Shown: positions 1 to 13,015, counted from the stretch's first letter. The stretch: 64,000 nucleotides of DNA from Nelumbo lutea (GCA_022828595.1 JAKGHH010000008.1:6995728-7059727), one strand, 5' to 3'. Made by a program: numbers and translations. The notes: a model not told the origin generated them from the sequence alone.

Positions 1-1136
1 TATGGCTATGAAGTAGTCAGTCAAGCCATTGCTGATGCTCGTCGAAATGCTGAGCAGAATGGTATACATAATGCTACATTTGTCCAAGGGGATCTCAATA
101 AAATTGGTGACACTTTTGGTGATGGGTTTCCTAAGCCTGACATTGTCATTTCAGGTTATCTTCCTTTTGAATATGCTTTCTCTCCTATGCCCAGCTTCCT
201 CCTTGATATAATAACTTCCCTAATTTTAGTGCTGCTATTTGGAGAAGGGGGTTTTGTACGGTCTATATTTTTAACTATTTTGGCAAACAAAAAGAGCAGG
301 AAAAAGATATAAATAGAACTTTGGAGGAGGAAAGGAAATTCAAATGAAAAGGAGCTATAACCTGCGTAGGACTGATGAGAAGTTTTACACCTAAGGGCTT
401 TTCTCATTGTGATTCTGATGGGACTTTTATTTAAATTTTATTTTTTTGTATAGCCAACCCTAAATAGTTGGTATTTGAAATCAGGGCTGTGTTGACTTCA
501 GTCAGTTACTATTATTCAATTAATTTTGATTATTTGAATATCCCCTATAAAGAACCAAAATGCTCTTCTGATAGACCTATATCTTTAAAACTGTGATTGA
601 TCATGAATTAGCAGTATTTTCACTACAAATCAAGACTCTTAGCCTCTTAGACTAAAATTTGTATTTTTTTATGGCTCCAATATTTTTTTTGATGAAGTTT
701 TTATTGCTCTAATAGAAAAAATGAAAAATGTAGCGGTATCTGGTTTAATCATCACTTTATATGACTACACAGAATTTAATGAATTGCATAATTTTTACTC
801 ATTGCTCATAAAACTGCTGCAGATCCTAACCGTCCTGGCATGCATATGAAGTTGATTAAATTTCTATTGAAGCTACGAGCACCACGCATTATTTATGTTT
901 CCTGCAATCCTGCTACATGTGCGCGTGACCTTGATTACCTCTGCCATGGTGTGGTATGTGGTGGAATCATAAAAATCAGTTTTATGTTTTTGTGTTTATG
1001 GAAATTGACTATTGAAAAGTGCATGCAGGTGGAGCAGAATATAAAAGGTTGTTACAAGCTAAGAAGACTGCAGCCAGTAGACATGTTCCCTCATACACCT
1101 CATATTGAATGTGTGTGCTTGCTAGAGCTTGTTTAA
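1..1136 (+). CDS. tRNA (uracil-5-)-methyltransferase, TRM2/TRMT2-like (3' part)
   Basis: This is the last part of a SAM-dependent RNA m5U methyltransferase of the TrmA/RumA family, which methylates uridine 54 in the T-loop of tRNA. Three exons are visible: 1-154, 823-950 (or 953) and 1029-1136, joined by GT-AG introns with matching phase (TCA G|AT CCT reads S-D-P). The middle exon contains YVSCNPATCARDL, the family motif with the catalytic cysteine. The last exon ends in PHTPHIECVCLLELV, where the glutamate after HI corresponds to the family's general base. Plant homologues often carry an N-terminal CCCH zinc finger, but the 5' end of this gene lies outside the window. The exon 2 donor is ambiguous: GTGGTA at 951 gives HGVEQN, while GTATGT at 954 adds one extra valine. 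The gene converges on the zinc-binding protein gene at 3035. Family assignment is confident; the exact start is unknown. Confidence 0.93.
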
Positions 1137-3034
1137 CTCCTTGTTTTGATCTTTCACTGCCCAGATTGGCAACTTCCTTGTCTCTTATTCCTGAAGCTTT
1201 TTTCTCTTTTTGCTATCTTTGATTGTTGTACAACAATCAGTTTATTATCCTCCTTTACTTGTTATGACTCTTAGCAGGAGAATGTGGGTTTAGAAAATGG
1301 TGAAGAAAGAAGAAAAAAAAAAACAAGGAAAAGTTAAGGGGGGGGGGGTCCGAGAGGACATGGAGAGTGTTCTTTCTTTTGAGGATTTCCATACGATTAC
1401 ATCTACAAACGTAATGATTTGTACAGGGAACATTTCCGAGTAGAATTGTACAAGGAGTTATTACCAACTTATGTAGTTATGCCCGCAAAATGTAAATCTG
1501 TAAACAGCGTTGATTAAGAAAGCATGTCTCTGTACTAAGTAAAAAATCACATTCTCTTATTTATAAACTGCTATGTGCCTTGGGAAAACTAACCGAGGGA
1601 GTGAACTCAAACACATATATATTCCACAACAGCATCCTATACCACCGATGTGGGATACTTCACTCACATTAGTATCCCATAATACCAAGATGGGACAAAT
1701 GGATTGTAATATAAACAGTTTCCATTCCCTCATTGTTTTGTTCTTTTATTTTCTTTATTTTTCTCTCTTTTTTGATATTTGTCTATCGTTGTGTTTTTCA
1801 AAGCTGGGAAGACGGTTTTCTTCTACCCTTTTCCTTTTGTAGAGCATTTTAATCATACACTTGTAAGACATTTTGCGGTTTGATTTAATTCGGGCAGGTA
1901 GGTTGGGCTGAGGATTAACTCACCCGAAGATACAAACCTCATCCAATCTGAGGTCAGGCCCAGGTTTACCAACCCAAACCCAATCTGGCCCGTTGAGGGA
2001 GGGGGGGGGGGGGTGGAGTTGAAACATGATGACTTCAGCATTCTGCCAGACAGCTTATAAGCTATTTTTGATGAAAATTCGGAGAGCCCAAAATATTAAG
2101 ACCTTTTAAGTAAAGATAAAAAAGAAGAACGTGTATTGTACAAAATATTAAAGTACCTTCATCTTTCTAAATTACTGAAATATATAGTCAGTAGAGAAAA
2201 AGAGAATCAGCGATCGCATTTTGGACTGCAACATGTATACAAACTATGGTACCAAACAAAAGAAAAGGTTCAAACCATGGTAGGTGATCGAACCGAATTA
2301 TGTAAATAGGAGATGTGGAACATTAGAAGGGGTAGTGGCTTTAAAGTATGTGTTTAGTTCCCTTTACGTTTTTTCAGTCAATGATGTACTTTATTTACTT
2401 GCAAAACCGAAAAAGATAATAATTACAATCGTTTATAGTAAGTAGGTGCCACATCAGCATAACAGTAAAAAAATGCCTGTTTGTGAAAATTGTAAAAAAT
2501 AACTTCCCAAACGAAAAATATGCACAAAATCTGAAATCCACTTTTCCCATTTTTATTGTGTATAAAAGATTAAGAGAGAAAAACTGCTGAAGTGACACCT
2601 AAGTCACAGTGTTTATTGAATAAACACCCACGAAATCAAACACCCGAAAGAATCAACCTTCAAAAGAATCGACCTGTCACAATGGGAGGAGAGGCAAAGA
2701 GAAAACGGTAGAAGGGCAGACAGAGCACCTACTTTTGCTAATAAAACTGATATAACAACGTTGATCTCTTATTTACATTTCCTAGCAACAATTCTGATCT
2801 CATATGCTCGGTGCTACACCTTCTGTAATTCGTCAAGATGCAGTGAAATTCGTCCTTTTTCGTTTTTTATTTCCTATGGAAATTTGTTTCCTCAACATTC
2901 AACAAACACGTCCCTAGTGTAAAATGTAAACAGAAGTCAAAGCATCATCCCCTTTATATTCCAGTGAAAATACACTAAAAGGTATTGGTAAATAAAACCA
3001 CCGCATCATATCATATGCAAGACAGTAGTGATTT
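1137..3034. other. Convergent intergenic region with homopolymer tracts
   Basis: This stretch separates the 3' ends of two convergent genes and shows no convincing coding exon. It holds the 3' UTRs, an A-run with a G-run near 1310-1350 and a G-rich tract near 1997-2016. The short ORFs here are AT-rich and have no recognisable domain. Confidence 0.6.
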
Positions 3035-6000
3035 CTACTTCACCACAACAAACTCGGCATGGAGGTTGGATATGACAACTGGACACTCTCCCTTCTCATC
3101 ATAGTCTGCAAACTCTCCCTCTGACAGGTTGATGCCCGTGAATTCAGTCCCCTCTATCTATACAAACGAAAAATATATGCAAGTTAGTTGAATTTGGACA
3201 TTCATTAGTTCATTACCAAAGAGACTGTCATAACACAAAATATGCTACAAATGATATATCATAGCAAGCAGAATATCACTTTCACTCAAAACATAATTTG
3301 CAACCACAAGACTTGAAACAAAATATACTTTATATCAGTTTGATCCACAATGTTTAGCATAGAAACAGTTACTTCACAATTTCAGAACCAAATAACTTCA
3401 GAAAATTATAAACAAAGGAACAATATTACCTGATCAAAGATATGAAAAAACAGAGTTCGTAAGACTAGTCATCTAAAGAAGAAACTTAACAAATGTTATA
3501 TGTCTCGAATTAACGATTCTTCAGAGTTTACTAGGGAATGCTTCCAAATTGGAAAGCATTTCCTTACAACCAGCAAGGTCCATGAGAGAGCTTAACCCAA
3601 CACGTGAGCTTCAACAATCATTTCTATCTCTCCAAGTAAGATGACCGACCATGAAAGACATGGACAGGGCTGTATTTTTGCAAATACCAATGAGATCATA
3701 AATAAGAACTTTTTAGCCTTTAAAGAACTGTTTTTTATAAAGGGAAATTTTGCATCAATCAAATTTAACCTTCATTTTGTTCATTTTTTTAGTAGTAACT
3801 CATCAAAACTTTTTCTAAAGAAATTGATGTGAGATCTAGCTATGATACCAAGTTAATGCAGGAAGGGCATGCACAATCAGGGACGAAAAGAGAACACCCC
3901 AGGAAGGGCATGCGCAATTAGTAGTAACTCATCAAAACATCTTGAAGAATTGGCACAATTAAGAAAATAAGAACTAATCATCATCATCATCATCCTAGCT
4001 TTATCCCAACTATATGGGCTTGGCTACATGATGGATTATTTCACCATTCCATTCTATTTAGTGGCAGAGCATGAGCACAAAAAGACAATTCAAGAAAATA
4101 AGAACTAGTCTGCTTAGGAAATCCACTTATGATAAATAGTCATAAAAATGTAACTCTTAAAAATCTATTACTATAACTTTCAAGACCTGGAAATTTAGAA
4201 AATTCCAGATATGCCTTATTGGTTTCTATATCAGAAAAAAAGGCCTGAGTTCTCCAATCTATTTGGAACCCTCTCCCTCTATTTAACTCAACTTAACAGT
4301 ACTTCAACTAATCTTTTTCCCTTTTTTCTCAGATGCCCCATTTTAGCTAACCTTTATGTTTGAAAGCACTTGGCAAATAAGGAAAAACATCATTCTCTTG
4401 AAGCAAAAATAAAATAGCATCTCTACTGAGCAAAGAACTGTCATGTCTTGCTCCAGTAATCTCTCACCATAGAGAAACTGTACTGAAATGATTCAGAACC
4501 AATAAGATGTTTTACCTAATAGGAACTATGTCAAATTCTATCCCTGAATCTTCTCAAGCACAATATTACTTCAATTTGTTTTGGTTCCAACTTCAGTCTC
4601 CACCTGAACCCATCTAAAATAATATGGGAAATCACCACATAGCCTCCAAAACAATAGATGCATTGAACCTCTACAGTAATGTAATTCATATTGCCTCAAA
4701 AGCTAGATAGTTTGAAGGACATCAATAATAGAAAAAGACAGAACCAAGGAGAAGTATGGATCACAAAGGAGATCCATATTCTCTAGTTTAGTCCAACAGG
4801 AAAGCTATAAAGCATTAGTGCATGCCAAATGAAACACTGAAGATCCTTTCACATACAGGTAGAACCCTCTAATGCATTTATGTTGCTGAGAGATGTAATG
4901 ACATAAATGCATAATCCACCTTTAATGTGAAAAATATGAGCAAATCTCTTCCTTGCCACAATTTCTGTTGTCAACCATCCCTTCACAATTCCATCTCCCT
5001 TAACAATAAATATGTAATTTGTGCCTATGCTTTCCTCAATCGGGCAATTCTTTTTTATTATGGTCTTGCATATATTCCATAAGCACTCACTCAAGATATC
5101 TTGTTTACAGGAATATTCAAGAATGAATTCCTTTTAAAAAAAGTATTAGTAACAAAACCTAATAACAGATAAGCTTTATTGATAAATAGAATAAGTATCC
5201 ATTTACAAAGATGTACAGTCTTTATACACAATATAGCATCTATATAGGAAACAGACCGATGCTGCTCCCCCACAATTTCAGAATGACTCTAAAGTGCCAA
5301 TATTTATGCTAGGTCATTACCCCACAGGTATTCAACCCACATTAGTCTGTCACCTAACTCCCTACAGGCCAAAGAATCAGAAAAAGATTTTACCGAGGAA
5401 TCCAGAATAGTTTAGCTTCCAAAATAAGAGTTAGGTTTCTTGCTTCCCTAATCTGTTGTCTGACGTTCCATTTCTCCTTTCAACCAAAGAATTATAGTCT
5501 TGCAGCCACATAAAGACTGCAATTTTGGGAGTGTGTTTCCCCCACAGCCAACCAGCTTCAAATGAAGACTTCAATATGCACAGGAAGTACTTAGTTTTGT
5601 AAAAAAGGAATATATAAACAAATCAATCATCATAAAAACAAGGAACATATGAAAATTAAATAACTTTAACACCTATAAGTACTTAATGTAAACTAAAACC
5701 TGATGTAAATATGACATTTTGTGCGGTACGTACATATGCATACTTGTGTTGTTTTTTCTCATTTCATTTCATTTCCTTTTACCAAACACATATGCATGCA
5801 TGCATAGATATCTGAAACTTAAAATGGAATTTAAATAAGAGTTTCTTTAATTTATGATAACTATTCTTTCAATTAATATATGATGCAAATGTTCTTAACC
5901 TAAGGCATCTCGAGGTGTAAGACAACTGCCTCAATTCTTGCAGGCATAAGCCAGAAGGCTGATCCTCATTCTACAGGATGTTTTCTTTTAGCCTCATCTC

Positions 6001-7708
6001 AAGGCGAGAGTCATGCATGCCTTCTCAAACACTGGTCTCAACCATCACATATGTCGAATCTGAATAATTTGAAAACATTAAACAATCATTTCAGAGAATA
6101 AGGAGGTGCTATTTTGAGGAAACTTAGCATCCCTAAATGTTTTACCTAGAGAATGCAGAGACTCATAGTTGGCAGAATACTATCTACTTTACCGGTATGT
6201 GTGATGCTATAAGCTGTGGTTTGAACTTGCATTTAACTCGAATTTATAAACATCATAACGACTGATATTCTGGTATGATCTCATAACTTCACATAAAAAT
6301 GATACTTATAAAGAAAAAAAACTTTAAACAAAAAAGGACCAAGGTTCTAAGAACAACCATGCACAAGAGAGCTATGAATTTCTGGAAAGAAAACTATGAT
6401 ATTTTATAATTTATACCATAGTAATTTCAGATAAAACAGACTGATTCAACTGAAAGCTGCACGAAGTATCTTGGGATCCAAGATCAAATTCAAATTATAT
6501 CTCATAACTTCACATAAAAATGATACTTATAAAGAAAAAAAACTTTAAACAAAAAAGGACCAAGGTTCTAAGAACAACCATGCACAAGAGAGCTATGAAT
6601 TTCTGGAAAGAAAACTATGATATTTTATAATTTATACCATAGTAATTTCAGATAAAACAGACTGATTCAACTGAAAGCTGCACGAAGTATCTTGGGATCC
6701 AAGATCAAATTCAAATTATAATAGATACTTCATGAAAGCTGAAAAATAATAATATATAAAAAGAGTTGTCCATTGAAGTCCATAGCACACAGAAACAACA
6801 TGAAAATGAAATTGACTCTTACCACGTAGATGTCAATAAGCCAATAACTACATTATATGCTGCAAACTGTGGGAAAAGAAAGCAAGAATAGCACGATAAC
6901 TTACGGATTCCGCTTTCCATCCATCTCCAAAAGCAAAATCCACAGGCTCAAGACCCCTGCATTCAAACACCATAAGTGGAGTCTGTTTCCCAGCTTGAGA
7001 AACTTCGGTCGTCAATGGACGGCCACGACCCGTAATCATCAGCACAGTTCCCTCCCTTCCACAAAATTTACACTGGAGAAAGAGAAATCTAGAAAGTATA
7101 AGCCAAGTGCCAGAAGTTGATTCACCAATAGTAACCTTCTGATCAAAGAAGAAAAACCTAGAAAATGTAAACCAAATAATGTTTTCCCCGACAATAAGAA
7201 GAGAGGAGGATAATTAGTTTGGTATTCAGAATGTAAAATCCCTCTAAAGCTCAGACTTGCTGATATAGAATAATTTTGGAGAAAAGGATAGAGTAACCTT
7301 CTGAACAAGATTAGTAGTTCCCCTGCCATTGGGGAGAGGAACTGTTTCGCTTAAGCTCACACAAGTCCTTTTCTGGCTCACTTCACCACAGTTTCCGCAT
7401 TTCAACTGCAAAACGAAGGATAGAAAAGAAGAACCTCGTAAAGTCAACAAACTGTAAACCTCGATTGTAGACAGCACAAAGAAAAGACTACGAAAAGAAC
7501 ACGACATTGAAGAACAAAAATATATATAAGATTAGTAAACCCTAAACATTTTCAAAGCGGCTTGAAGGATCGCAAAGAAGAAAAATGGAAGGAGACAGAG
7601 ATGGACCCTGAAGTAGTATGTGAAGCTTGGATCATCGCATCCTCCCTGAGGCTGAAGGTTGGTGAGGTTCTCGAGCTCAGCCGTAATGGTTAACATGAAA
7701 TTCACCAT
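3035..7708 (-). CDS. CXXC motif-containing zinc-binding protein (DUF866/UPF0587)
   Basis: Complete four-exon gene for a 166-aa protein of the eukaryotic CZIB (human C1orf123-like) family. These are small zinc-binding proteins whose biochemical role is poorly known. Exons on the minus strand are 7708-7607, 7405-7298, 7072-6905 and 3157-3035. All junctions are in phase 0 and the lengths sum to 34+36+56+40 codons plus stop. The start MVNFMLTITAELENLTNL is at the family's normal N-terminus. Two CXXC pairs are visible: CGNC at about residues 37-40 and CKFC at about 71-74, the expected zinc ligands. ECRGLEPVDF and DYDEKGE are other family signatures. Intron 1 uses a weak-looking donor (AGG|GTCCAT). 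Intron 3 is unusually long (3158-6904) and contains a SINE/LINE tail and a 221-bp tandem duplication. The gene is divergent from the AsnRS gene. Confidence in family and exon structure is high. Confidence 0.95.
3975..4090 (-). repeat. RTE-type LINE or Au-like SINE 3' tail
   Basis: An (ATC)n run is followed by text such as CTTTATCCCAACTATATGGG and a CCATTCCATTCTATTTAG block. This arrangement is common at the 3' ends of plant RTE LINEs and their SINE partners, with the (GAT)n tail on the minus strand. A related copy lies at 63255-63380 on the plus strand. It sits inside intron 3 of the zinc-binding protein gene. The class is inferred from memory of the motif. Confidence 0.5.
6278..6719. repeat. 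Two-copy tandem duplication, 221-bp unit
   Basis: Positions 6278-6498 and 6499-6719 appear identical on direct reading. Both start ATCTCATAACTTCACA and end CAAATTCAAATTAT. The lack of divergence suggests a recent duplication or an assembly artefact. It is wholly within intron 3 of the zinc-binding protein gene, so it does not change coding sequence. Confidence 0.93.
7539..7547 (+). promoter_or_regulatory. telo-box (AAACCCTAA)
   Basis: An exact AAACCCTAA lies in intron 1 of the zinc-binding protein gene, about 160 bp downstream of its start codon. Telo-boxes are frequent near the 5' ends of plant translation and housekeeping genes. Function here is inferred from position and motif only. Confidence 0.4.
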
Positions 7709-8394
7709 TTTTGGAAAGGCGAAATATTGTTCAAACTTCAGATGAACGATTCTGCAGATAATAGAAAAGAGGAAGAAGAAGAAGAAGGCTGTCACGAATG
7801 CGTAGATTTAGAAGTAGTACCCTTGGGGCGTAAATTAGAGTAGATAGCAATTGATGAGACTTGAGAGGGAAGCTCTTCCTCGCTTTTGTCTTTTCACCCT
7901 CCATATGCCACGTAACCAACCAAGCAATGGAATGGAATCGACTATCGAGACGATTCTCTTGCTTCAGTGTAGCCTGGTTCATATTCGTTTCTCGTGGTAC
8001 GAATGTGACTTGACCCGCCCCAATCGAATCGATGATCCACCAACAAGTGTCCTGGACTACTAGTGTTCCCAATTTCCACTTGCCATCACAGACGAGGCGC
8101 GTGTGAGGCGCCCTATGTGAGGAGGAGATCCGGTCTCTTTCAAAGTCATCGATACAGGCGTGGGGCCCACGTAGACTGGCACATTCTCCTGTACGGTGGC
8201 GTTGAGCACCGTAGATCATGGGCACTTAAGTGTGCCGTGTCGTAAATTAACCGTCGGATTGGTGCCCAACAAGGATTTAGCATTTAGGGCAAAAAAGAGA
8301 AGCGGCCTTGTCATCGGTTTCCGAACGTTCTAATTCTCTCTTCTCTCTCTCTGACGAACAGTGCGCCGCCTGCTTTCCCAGAACTTGGGAGCCA
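7709..8394. promoter_or_regulatory. Shared upstream region of two divergent genes
   Basis: The start codons of the zinc-binding protein (7708, minus) and the AsnRS gene (8395, plus) are 686 bp apart, so this interval must hold both 5' UTRs and both promoters. It contains a site II-type element and a CT-rich leader near 8335-8352 just before the AsnRS start. No clear TATA box was identified for either direction. The 5'-most in-frame ATG for AsnRS is 8308. The ATG at 8395 was chosen because homologues begin with a short acidic segment directly before the conserved block. Confidence 0.55.
8164..8169 (-). promoter_or_regulatory. Site II-type element (TGGGCC)
   Basis: TGGGCC on the minus strand, in the core of GGGGCCCAC, lies about 230 bp upstream of the AsnRS start. 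Site II elements (TGGGCC/T) are bound by TCP factors and are enriched in promoters of plant growth and translation genes. A single copy is weak evidence. Confidence 0.3.
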
Positions 8395-9704
8395 ATGTCA
8401 GACGACGCCACGCCGCCGATTCAAGAAATGGCCGCCGCAACACTAACAGACAACTCTGGTTGTCGGGTGCAGTGGGCCCAGTTCTCGCGTCGCGTCTTGA
8501 TTCGCACCATAGTGTGCCGCCCCGACGGCGGGGTGGGACTTGCCGGCCAGAAGGTGGCCGTCGGCGGCTGGGTCAAGACAGGGCGAGAGCAAGGCAAGGG
8601 AATCTTTGCCTTTCTCGAACTCAACGATGGTTCTTGCCCTGCCAACCTACAGGTCATAGTTGACGCCTCCGTCGCTCCTCTCGCACAGCTCGTCCCTACC
8701 GGTACGTGCGTATTTGTTGAGGGTGAGCTGAAGAAACCCCCCGAAGGGACTAAGCAGAATGTCGAGCTTCGGGTGGAGAAGGTCATCGACATTGGTTCCG
8801 CTGATCCTGCCAAGTACCCGTTACCGAAGACTAAGCTCACACTTGAGTTTTTTGTGCATCTTCGACCAAGAACCAATACGGTAATCTTTCATTCATTTTT
8901 CTCTCTCTACTTGCTCTCCATTGTTTTTCTTCCTTTTTCTTCCCTCACAATATCATTTTGGAAAGTTGGCATGCTACACCTAAAACCATGAATTATTAGT
9001 GCATAATACTCTGGTGAAAATATTCATAAAGACAATAGTTTCCCCTAAACTGGTCTTGGCAGTTCACAGAAAATTCTTCGCTCTCCTCTTTCCCAGACTA
9101 TTGTTTCAACAAGAAACTAATTTATGATGGAAAACTTGAAACTTGGTAAACCTGCATATTTTGTAGTTGATCCATTTTTAGTCAATTCTGTTGGTAAAGT
9201 TCTAGAGGCTGTCTTACTCAACTGTTCGACTGGCTAACCGATAAAGAACTGCACAAGAAACATTTTACGAGGGAATTGCGTTAAGATATTGATGCAATCT
9301 CATGATAAGTAAATGAATATTACAATTATGCAAGAAAAGAAGGGTATTGAACATTTGGTTTACGCTCTACGTTTTTACAAGCAAATAAAAAGCCAGGCCG
9401 GATAGGCAATGACAGCCTTTGTTAAAGAAGAGTGCAAGCTTGACTATTAGATGTGACCCTTGATTTTGGCAACTCCGTATCAATCAATTAACCATTGATT
9501 GGAAGAAAACTTAAAAGGACTCCTTCACTGACTTCTTTTATGTAATGATTTTTTTTCTATTTTATATACCAATCATCTAATCATATTCATCACAATTATT
9601 TAAAGCAACATAATGAATATAACATGCAAACATATTCTATATATTTCAAATAATAAAAGTTATAAACAAACAAATAAAGCTTTAAAATAATTTTGTGGTT
9701 CACT

Positions 9705-9845
9705 AGTTGTTAATTAACTAGTTGACTTGGTTGATTCTTAGTCATTTAGGTGATCGCATCATGAGTATCAACCAACTAGTTAGTGCTGCAGTTGGTCTGG
9801 CCCTCAATTGACTAATTGGTTGACTAGTTGATGCTTTGATGACAC
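9705..9845. repeat. Imperfect inverted repeat in AsnRS intron 1
   Basis: TTAACTAGTTGACTTGGTTGAT near 9715 and ATCAACCAACTAGTTA near 9766 can pair imperfectly, with a further GGTTGACTAGTTG near 9819. This looks like a small decayed MITE or foldback. No target-site duplication was recognised. Confidence 0.3.
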
Positions 9846-10016
9846 TAGATGTAATGTATGAGACCTGATTGAGAAAACAAGAAATCCACAATAATTAAGA
9901 ACACCTTGATAAAAGTTAGGCCTAGTTCTTGGAAAACCATCACATGAAAATTAACATGGTCTGCAAATACACCCTTGCATTCTCTACACGATTTCTTTCA
10001 TCTGTCGTTCCCTATT

Positions 10017-10020
<4 letters not shown>

Positions 10021-10051
<31 letters not shown>
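10021..10051 (+). repeat. (TC)n microsatellite
   Basis: About 15 uninterrupted TC dinucleotides in intron 1 of the AsnRS gene. It has no coding role and is a likely length-polymorphic marker. Confidence 0.95.
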
Positions 10052-10054
<3 letters not shown>

Positions 10055-10479
10055 GCAGGATAGAACCTAAGGGAGATAGACATTTATTGATTTTGGGGAG
10101 TTAAAGAGAGGGTAATTCAACTAGAACCAGTCTAGTAGTGTTCTAGTCATCAAGAGGGGTTGGGGCCTTGGGGGAGATATCCTCACACGACGGTTCAAGG
10201 AATCACTCCTAGAGGAAGAAAGCATCACACCTTCTAAAATATTTGAGAGAAATCTAACTCAAAATTAAACAGAAATTAATTTCATTTCCCTTTTAAAAAG
10301 AGCATAGTACATAGGTATACATAGACATGGAGTCAGAAATTCCTTTATAAGTAACTCCCATCAGCTACGTGTCACCAGCTGCTTATTGTCTCTTTCAATT
10401 ATACCTTGTGCTTGTCACCTACTCATCATCTGTTTGTCAACTATTTGTTACTTGGAGATCAAAACATACACATTCACCT

Positions 10480-10645
10480 CATCTTCCCCTACTTATCATC
10501 TACCTTGGTTGGTCCTTGATGTACTATCGTTTTGCTTCCCTCATGGAGTTGTGTGTAACTTTGTTTCAGGTGCTATCATCCCTCGCTTTCTGTAATCTCC
10601 TTTTTGTTTTAATAAATATTTTTATTTACTATAAAAAAGAGTATA
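10480..10645 (+). mobile_element. Probable LINE 3' end fragment
   Basis: The end reads TTTTAATAAATATTTTTATTTACT followed by an A-rich tail. This resembles the 3' terminus of plant L1-type LINEs, as do the minus-strand copies at 44100, 45650 and 60010. There is no reverse-transcriptase coding. It lies within AsnRS intron 1. Confidence 0.35.
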
Positions 10646-11924
10646 GGATCTAAAGATCCTGAACTCTAACAAATCTAAGGAATAACTTCTTTTCATATCC
10701 AAACAGTCCCACTCAAAAGCCAAAATTGCAGACTACTCCTATGATACAACTCGACAAAGCTCAAAGTAAATAACTAAATCACCAGAATAGATAGTCAAAT
10801 TAATCTAATCATACCTTTGAAACTTCACTTAACTACAATGCATCTATCAGAGGTCATGAGTATCAAGAGGAGCCATTTGCGCCTTATGCCCAAATATAAA
10901 AAATTATCTTTGCTTCTTGTCCTTTTGTTGGCCTTTTGTCCTTTGGAGTTATGCTGTTTGATGTTGATGACTGGCATTATGTTCCTAACTCTACTACTTT
11001 ATTCTACATTGCCTGCATCATATGAATAGTGATATTTGAATTTCGTTTCCCATTTTCAGATATCAGCAGTTGCTAGGATCAGAAATGCATTGGCTTATGC
11101 AACACACACTTTCTTTCAGAAGAATGGATTTCTTTATGTGCATACTCCCATCATCACAACTAGTGATTGTGAGGGTGCGGGCGAAATGTTTCAAGTTACA
11201 ACATTGTTTAGTGATGCAGAAAAGGTGGAGAAGGAGTTCAAGCAGAACCCTCCACCATCAGAAGCTGAAATTGAAGCTGCCAAACTTCTAGTCAAGGAGA
11301 AAGGAGAGGATGTTTCACAATTAAAATCTGCTAAGGCAAGCAAAGAGGTTATTACTGCTGCTGTGGGTGAACTTACAAAGGCCAAGGAGAGTCTTGCCAA
11401 ACTGGAAGAGAGATCTAAGCTTAGACCTGGACTTCCCCAAAAGGATGGGAAAATTGATTACTCCCGCGACTTTTTTACTCGTCAAGCTTTTTTGACTGTG
11501 TCAGGCCAACTCCAGGTTGAGGGTTTTGCATGTGCCCTTAGCAGCGTTTATACATTTGGACCAACTTTTCGAGCTGAGCATTCTCACACATCAAGGCATC
11601 TGGCAGAGTTTTGGATGGTGGAACCTGAGATAGCATTTGCAGATTTGGAGGTACCTGAATATGAATTTATGTATTTTTTTCAACAGTAAACCAATATTTG
11701 AGAAACTTGATTGGAATTGGCAATTGTTCAAGTTAAGTACATATTGGATTTCACTATAGCCAACTCAGTTTTTTAAATCAAATACACTGCAGTTTAAGAC
11801 TATTGAATATTGTCTGCTGAAGCTTACACTTGTTGCTATAAATCCATTTCTGAAAGTTGCTGATGTGATTGATGGTTTCTTTTTGGTTGATTTTGTTTAT
11901 GGAAATGGAGTTTATCTAGATTCA

Positions 11925-11949
11925 CCCCCCCCCCCCCCCAAAAAAAAAA
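11925..11949 (+). repeat. C15-A10 compound homopolymer
   Basis: Fifteen C followed directly by ten A, in the intron between AsnRS exons 2 and 3. A second C/A compound tract is at 14700-14731 in the same gene. Confidence 0.9.
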
Positions 11950-12216
11950 TCATGATATTTTTAATTCTACAATTTTCATTCTTGGTCGAGTTGCAACACA
12001 ACACACATTATCTTGTCTCAAACTGACTTTTTTTTTTTTTTTCTAATTGTGCTATTGACTTGGTTGATCTTAAATGAAATTCTTTTGTTTCGGAACTATA
12101 AGATATAATATGATACATTTCCTTGCTAGAATTGGTGTAGCTCTTTCTTCCTTATTTTTTTATCATCAATCAAAGGAGGAAAAGTACAGTCTTTTGTTTA
12201 TAATGGGGTTAATGCT

Positions 12217-13015
12217 TGAATATTTGTGAAATACATGCACATTCCATATAAAGTTAAAAGGGTTTCCATGCATTTTGTGATATGAACTGTGCTGAAGCAT
12301 ATGTGAAATTCCTCTGTTGTTGGTTGCTTGACAACTGCCTAGATGATATATTTGTGAAATACATGCACATTCCATATAAAGTTAAAAGGTTTTCCATGCA
12401 TTTTGTAGGATGATATGAACTGTGCTGAAGCATATGTGAAATTCCTCTGTTGTTGGTTGCTTGACAACTGCCTAGATGATATATTTGTGAAATACATGCA
12501 CATTCCATATAAAGTTAAAAGGTTTTCCATGCATTTTGTAGGATGATATGAACTGTGCTGAAGCATATGTGAAATTCCTCTGTTGTTGGTTGCTTGACAA
12601 CTGCCTAGATGATATGTTTGTGAAATACATGCACATTCCATATAAAGTTAAAAGGTTTTCCATGCATTTTGTAGGATGATATGAACTGTGCTGAAGCATA
12701 TGTGAAATTCCTCTGTTGTTGGTGCTTTGACAACTGCCTAGATGATATATTTGTGAAATACATGCACATTCCATATAAAGTTAAAAGGTTTTCCATGCAT
12801 TTTGTAGGATGATATGAACTGTGCTGAAGCATATGTGAAATTCCTCTGTTGTTGGTTGCTTGACAACTGCCTAGATGATATATTTGTGAAATACATGCAC
12901 ATTCCATATAAGGTTAAAAGGTTTTCCATGCATTTTGTAGGATGATATGAACTGTGCTGAAGCATATGTGAAATTCCTCTGTTGTTGGTTGCTTGACAAC
13001 TGCCTAGATGATATG
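12217..13015 (+). repeat. 133-bp tandem array duplicating the 3' splice site and start of AsnRS exon 3
   Basis: The unit starts AATATTTGTGAAATACATGC, includes the intron end CATTTTGTAG and then about 73 bases of exon 3 (GATGATATGAACTGTGCTG to CTAGATGATAT). Intact acceptor-exon starts occur at 12409, 12542, 12675, 12808 and 12941, exactly 133 bp apart. A sixth, leftmost copy near 12279 has lost five bases including the AG. Only the copy at 12941 continues into the rest of exon 3. The unit length is 133 (not a multiple of three), so reading through one unit shifts frame and meets a TGA. Copies are nearly identical, differing at a few sites (for example GGTGCTTTGA against GGTTGCTTGA at 12719-12730, and AAGGTTAAAAG at 12911), so the array is recent. 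Confidence 0.95.

Noticed and set aside
7731..8225. 164-aa minus-strand frame in the intergenic region
   Set aside because: It overlaps the start of the zinc-binding gene, has no recognisable domain and a composition typical of non-coding DNA. Most likely 5' UTR/promoter read by chance.
8421..8876. 151-aa open frame on the minus strand opposite AsnRS exon 1
   Set aside because: It is a shadow of the GC-richer AsnRS exon. The plus frame is clearly the conserved protein.
12166..12965. Series of ~100-aa minus-strand frames beginning MECACISQIYHLGSC
   Set aside because: They are the reverse strand of the 133-bp array in the AsnRS gene. The repetition is DNA-level, not a repeat protein.
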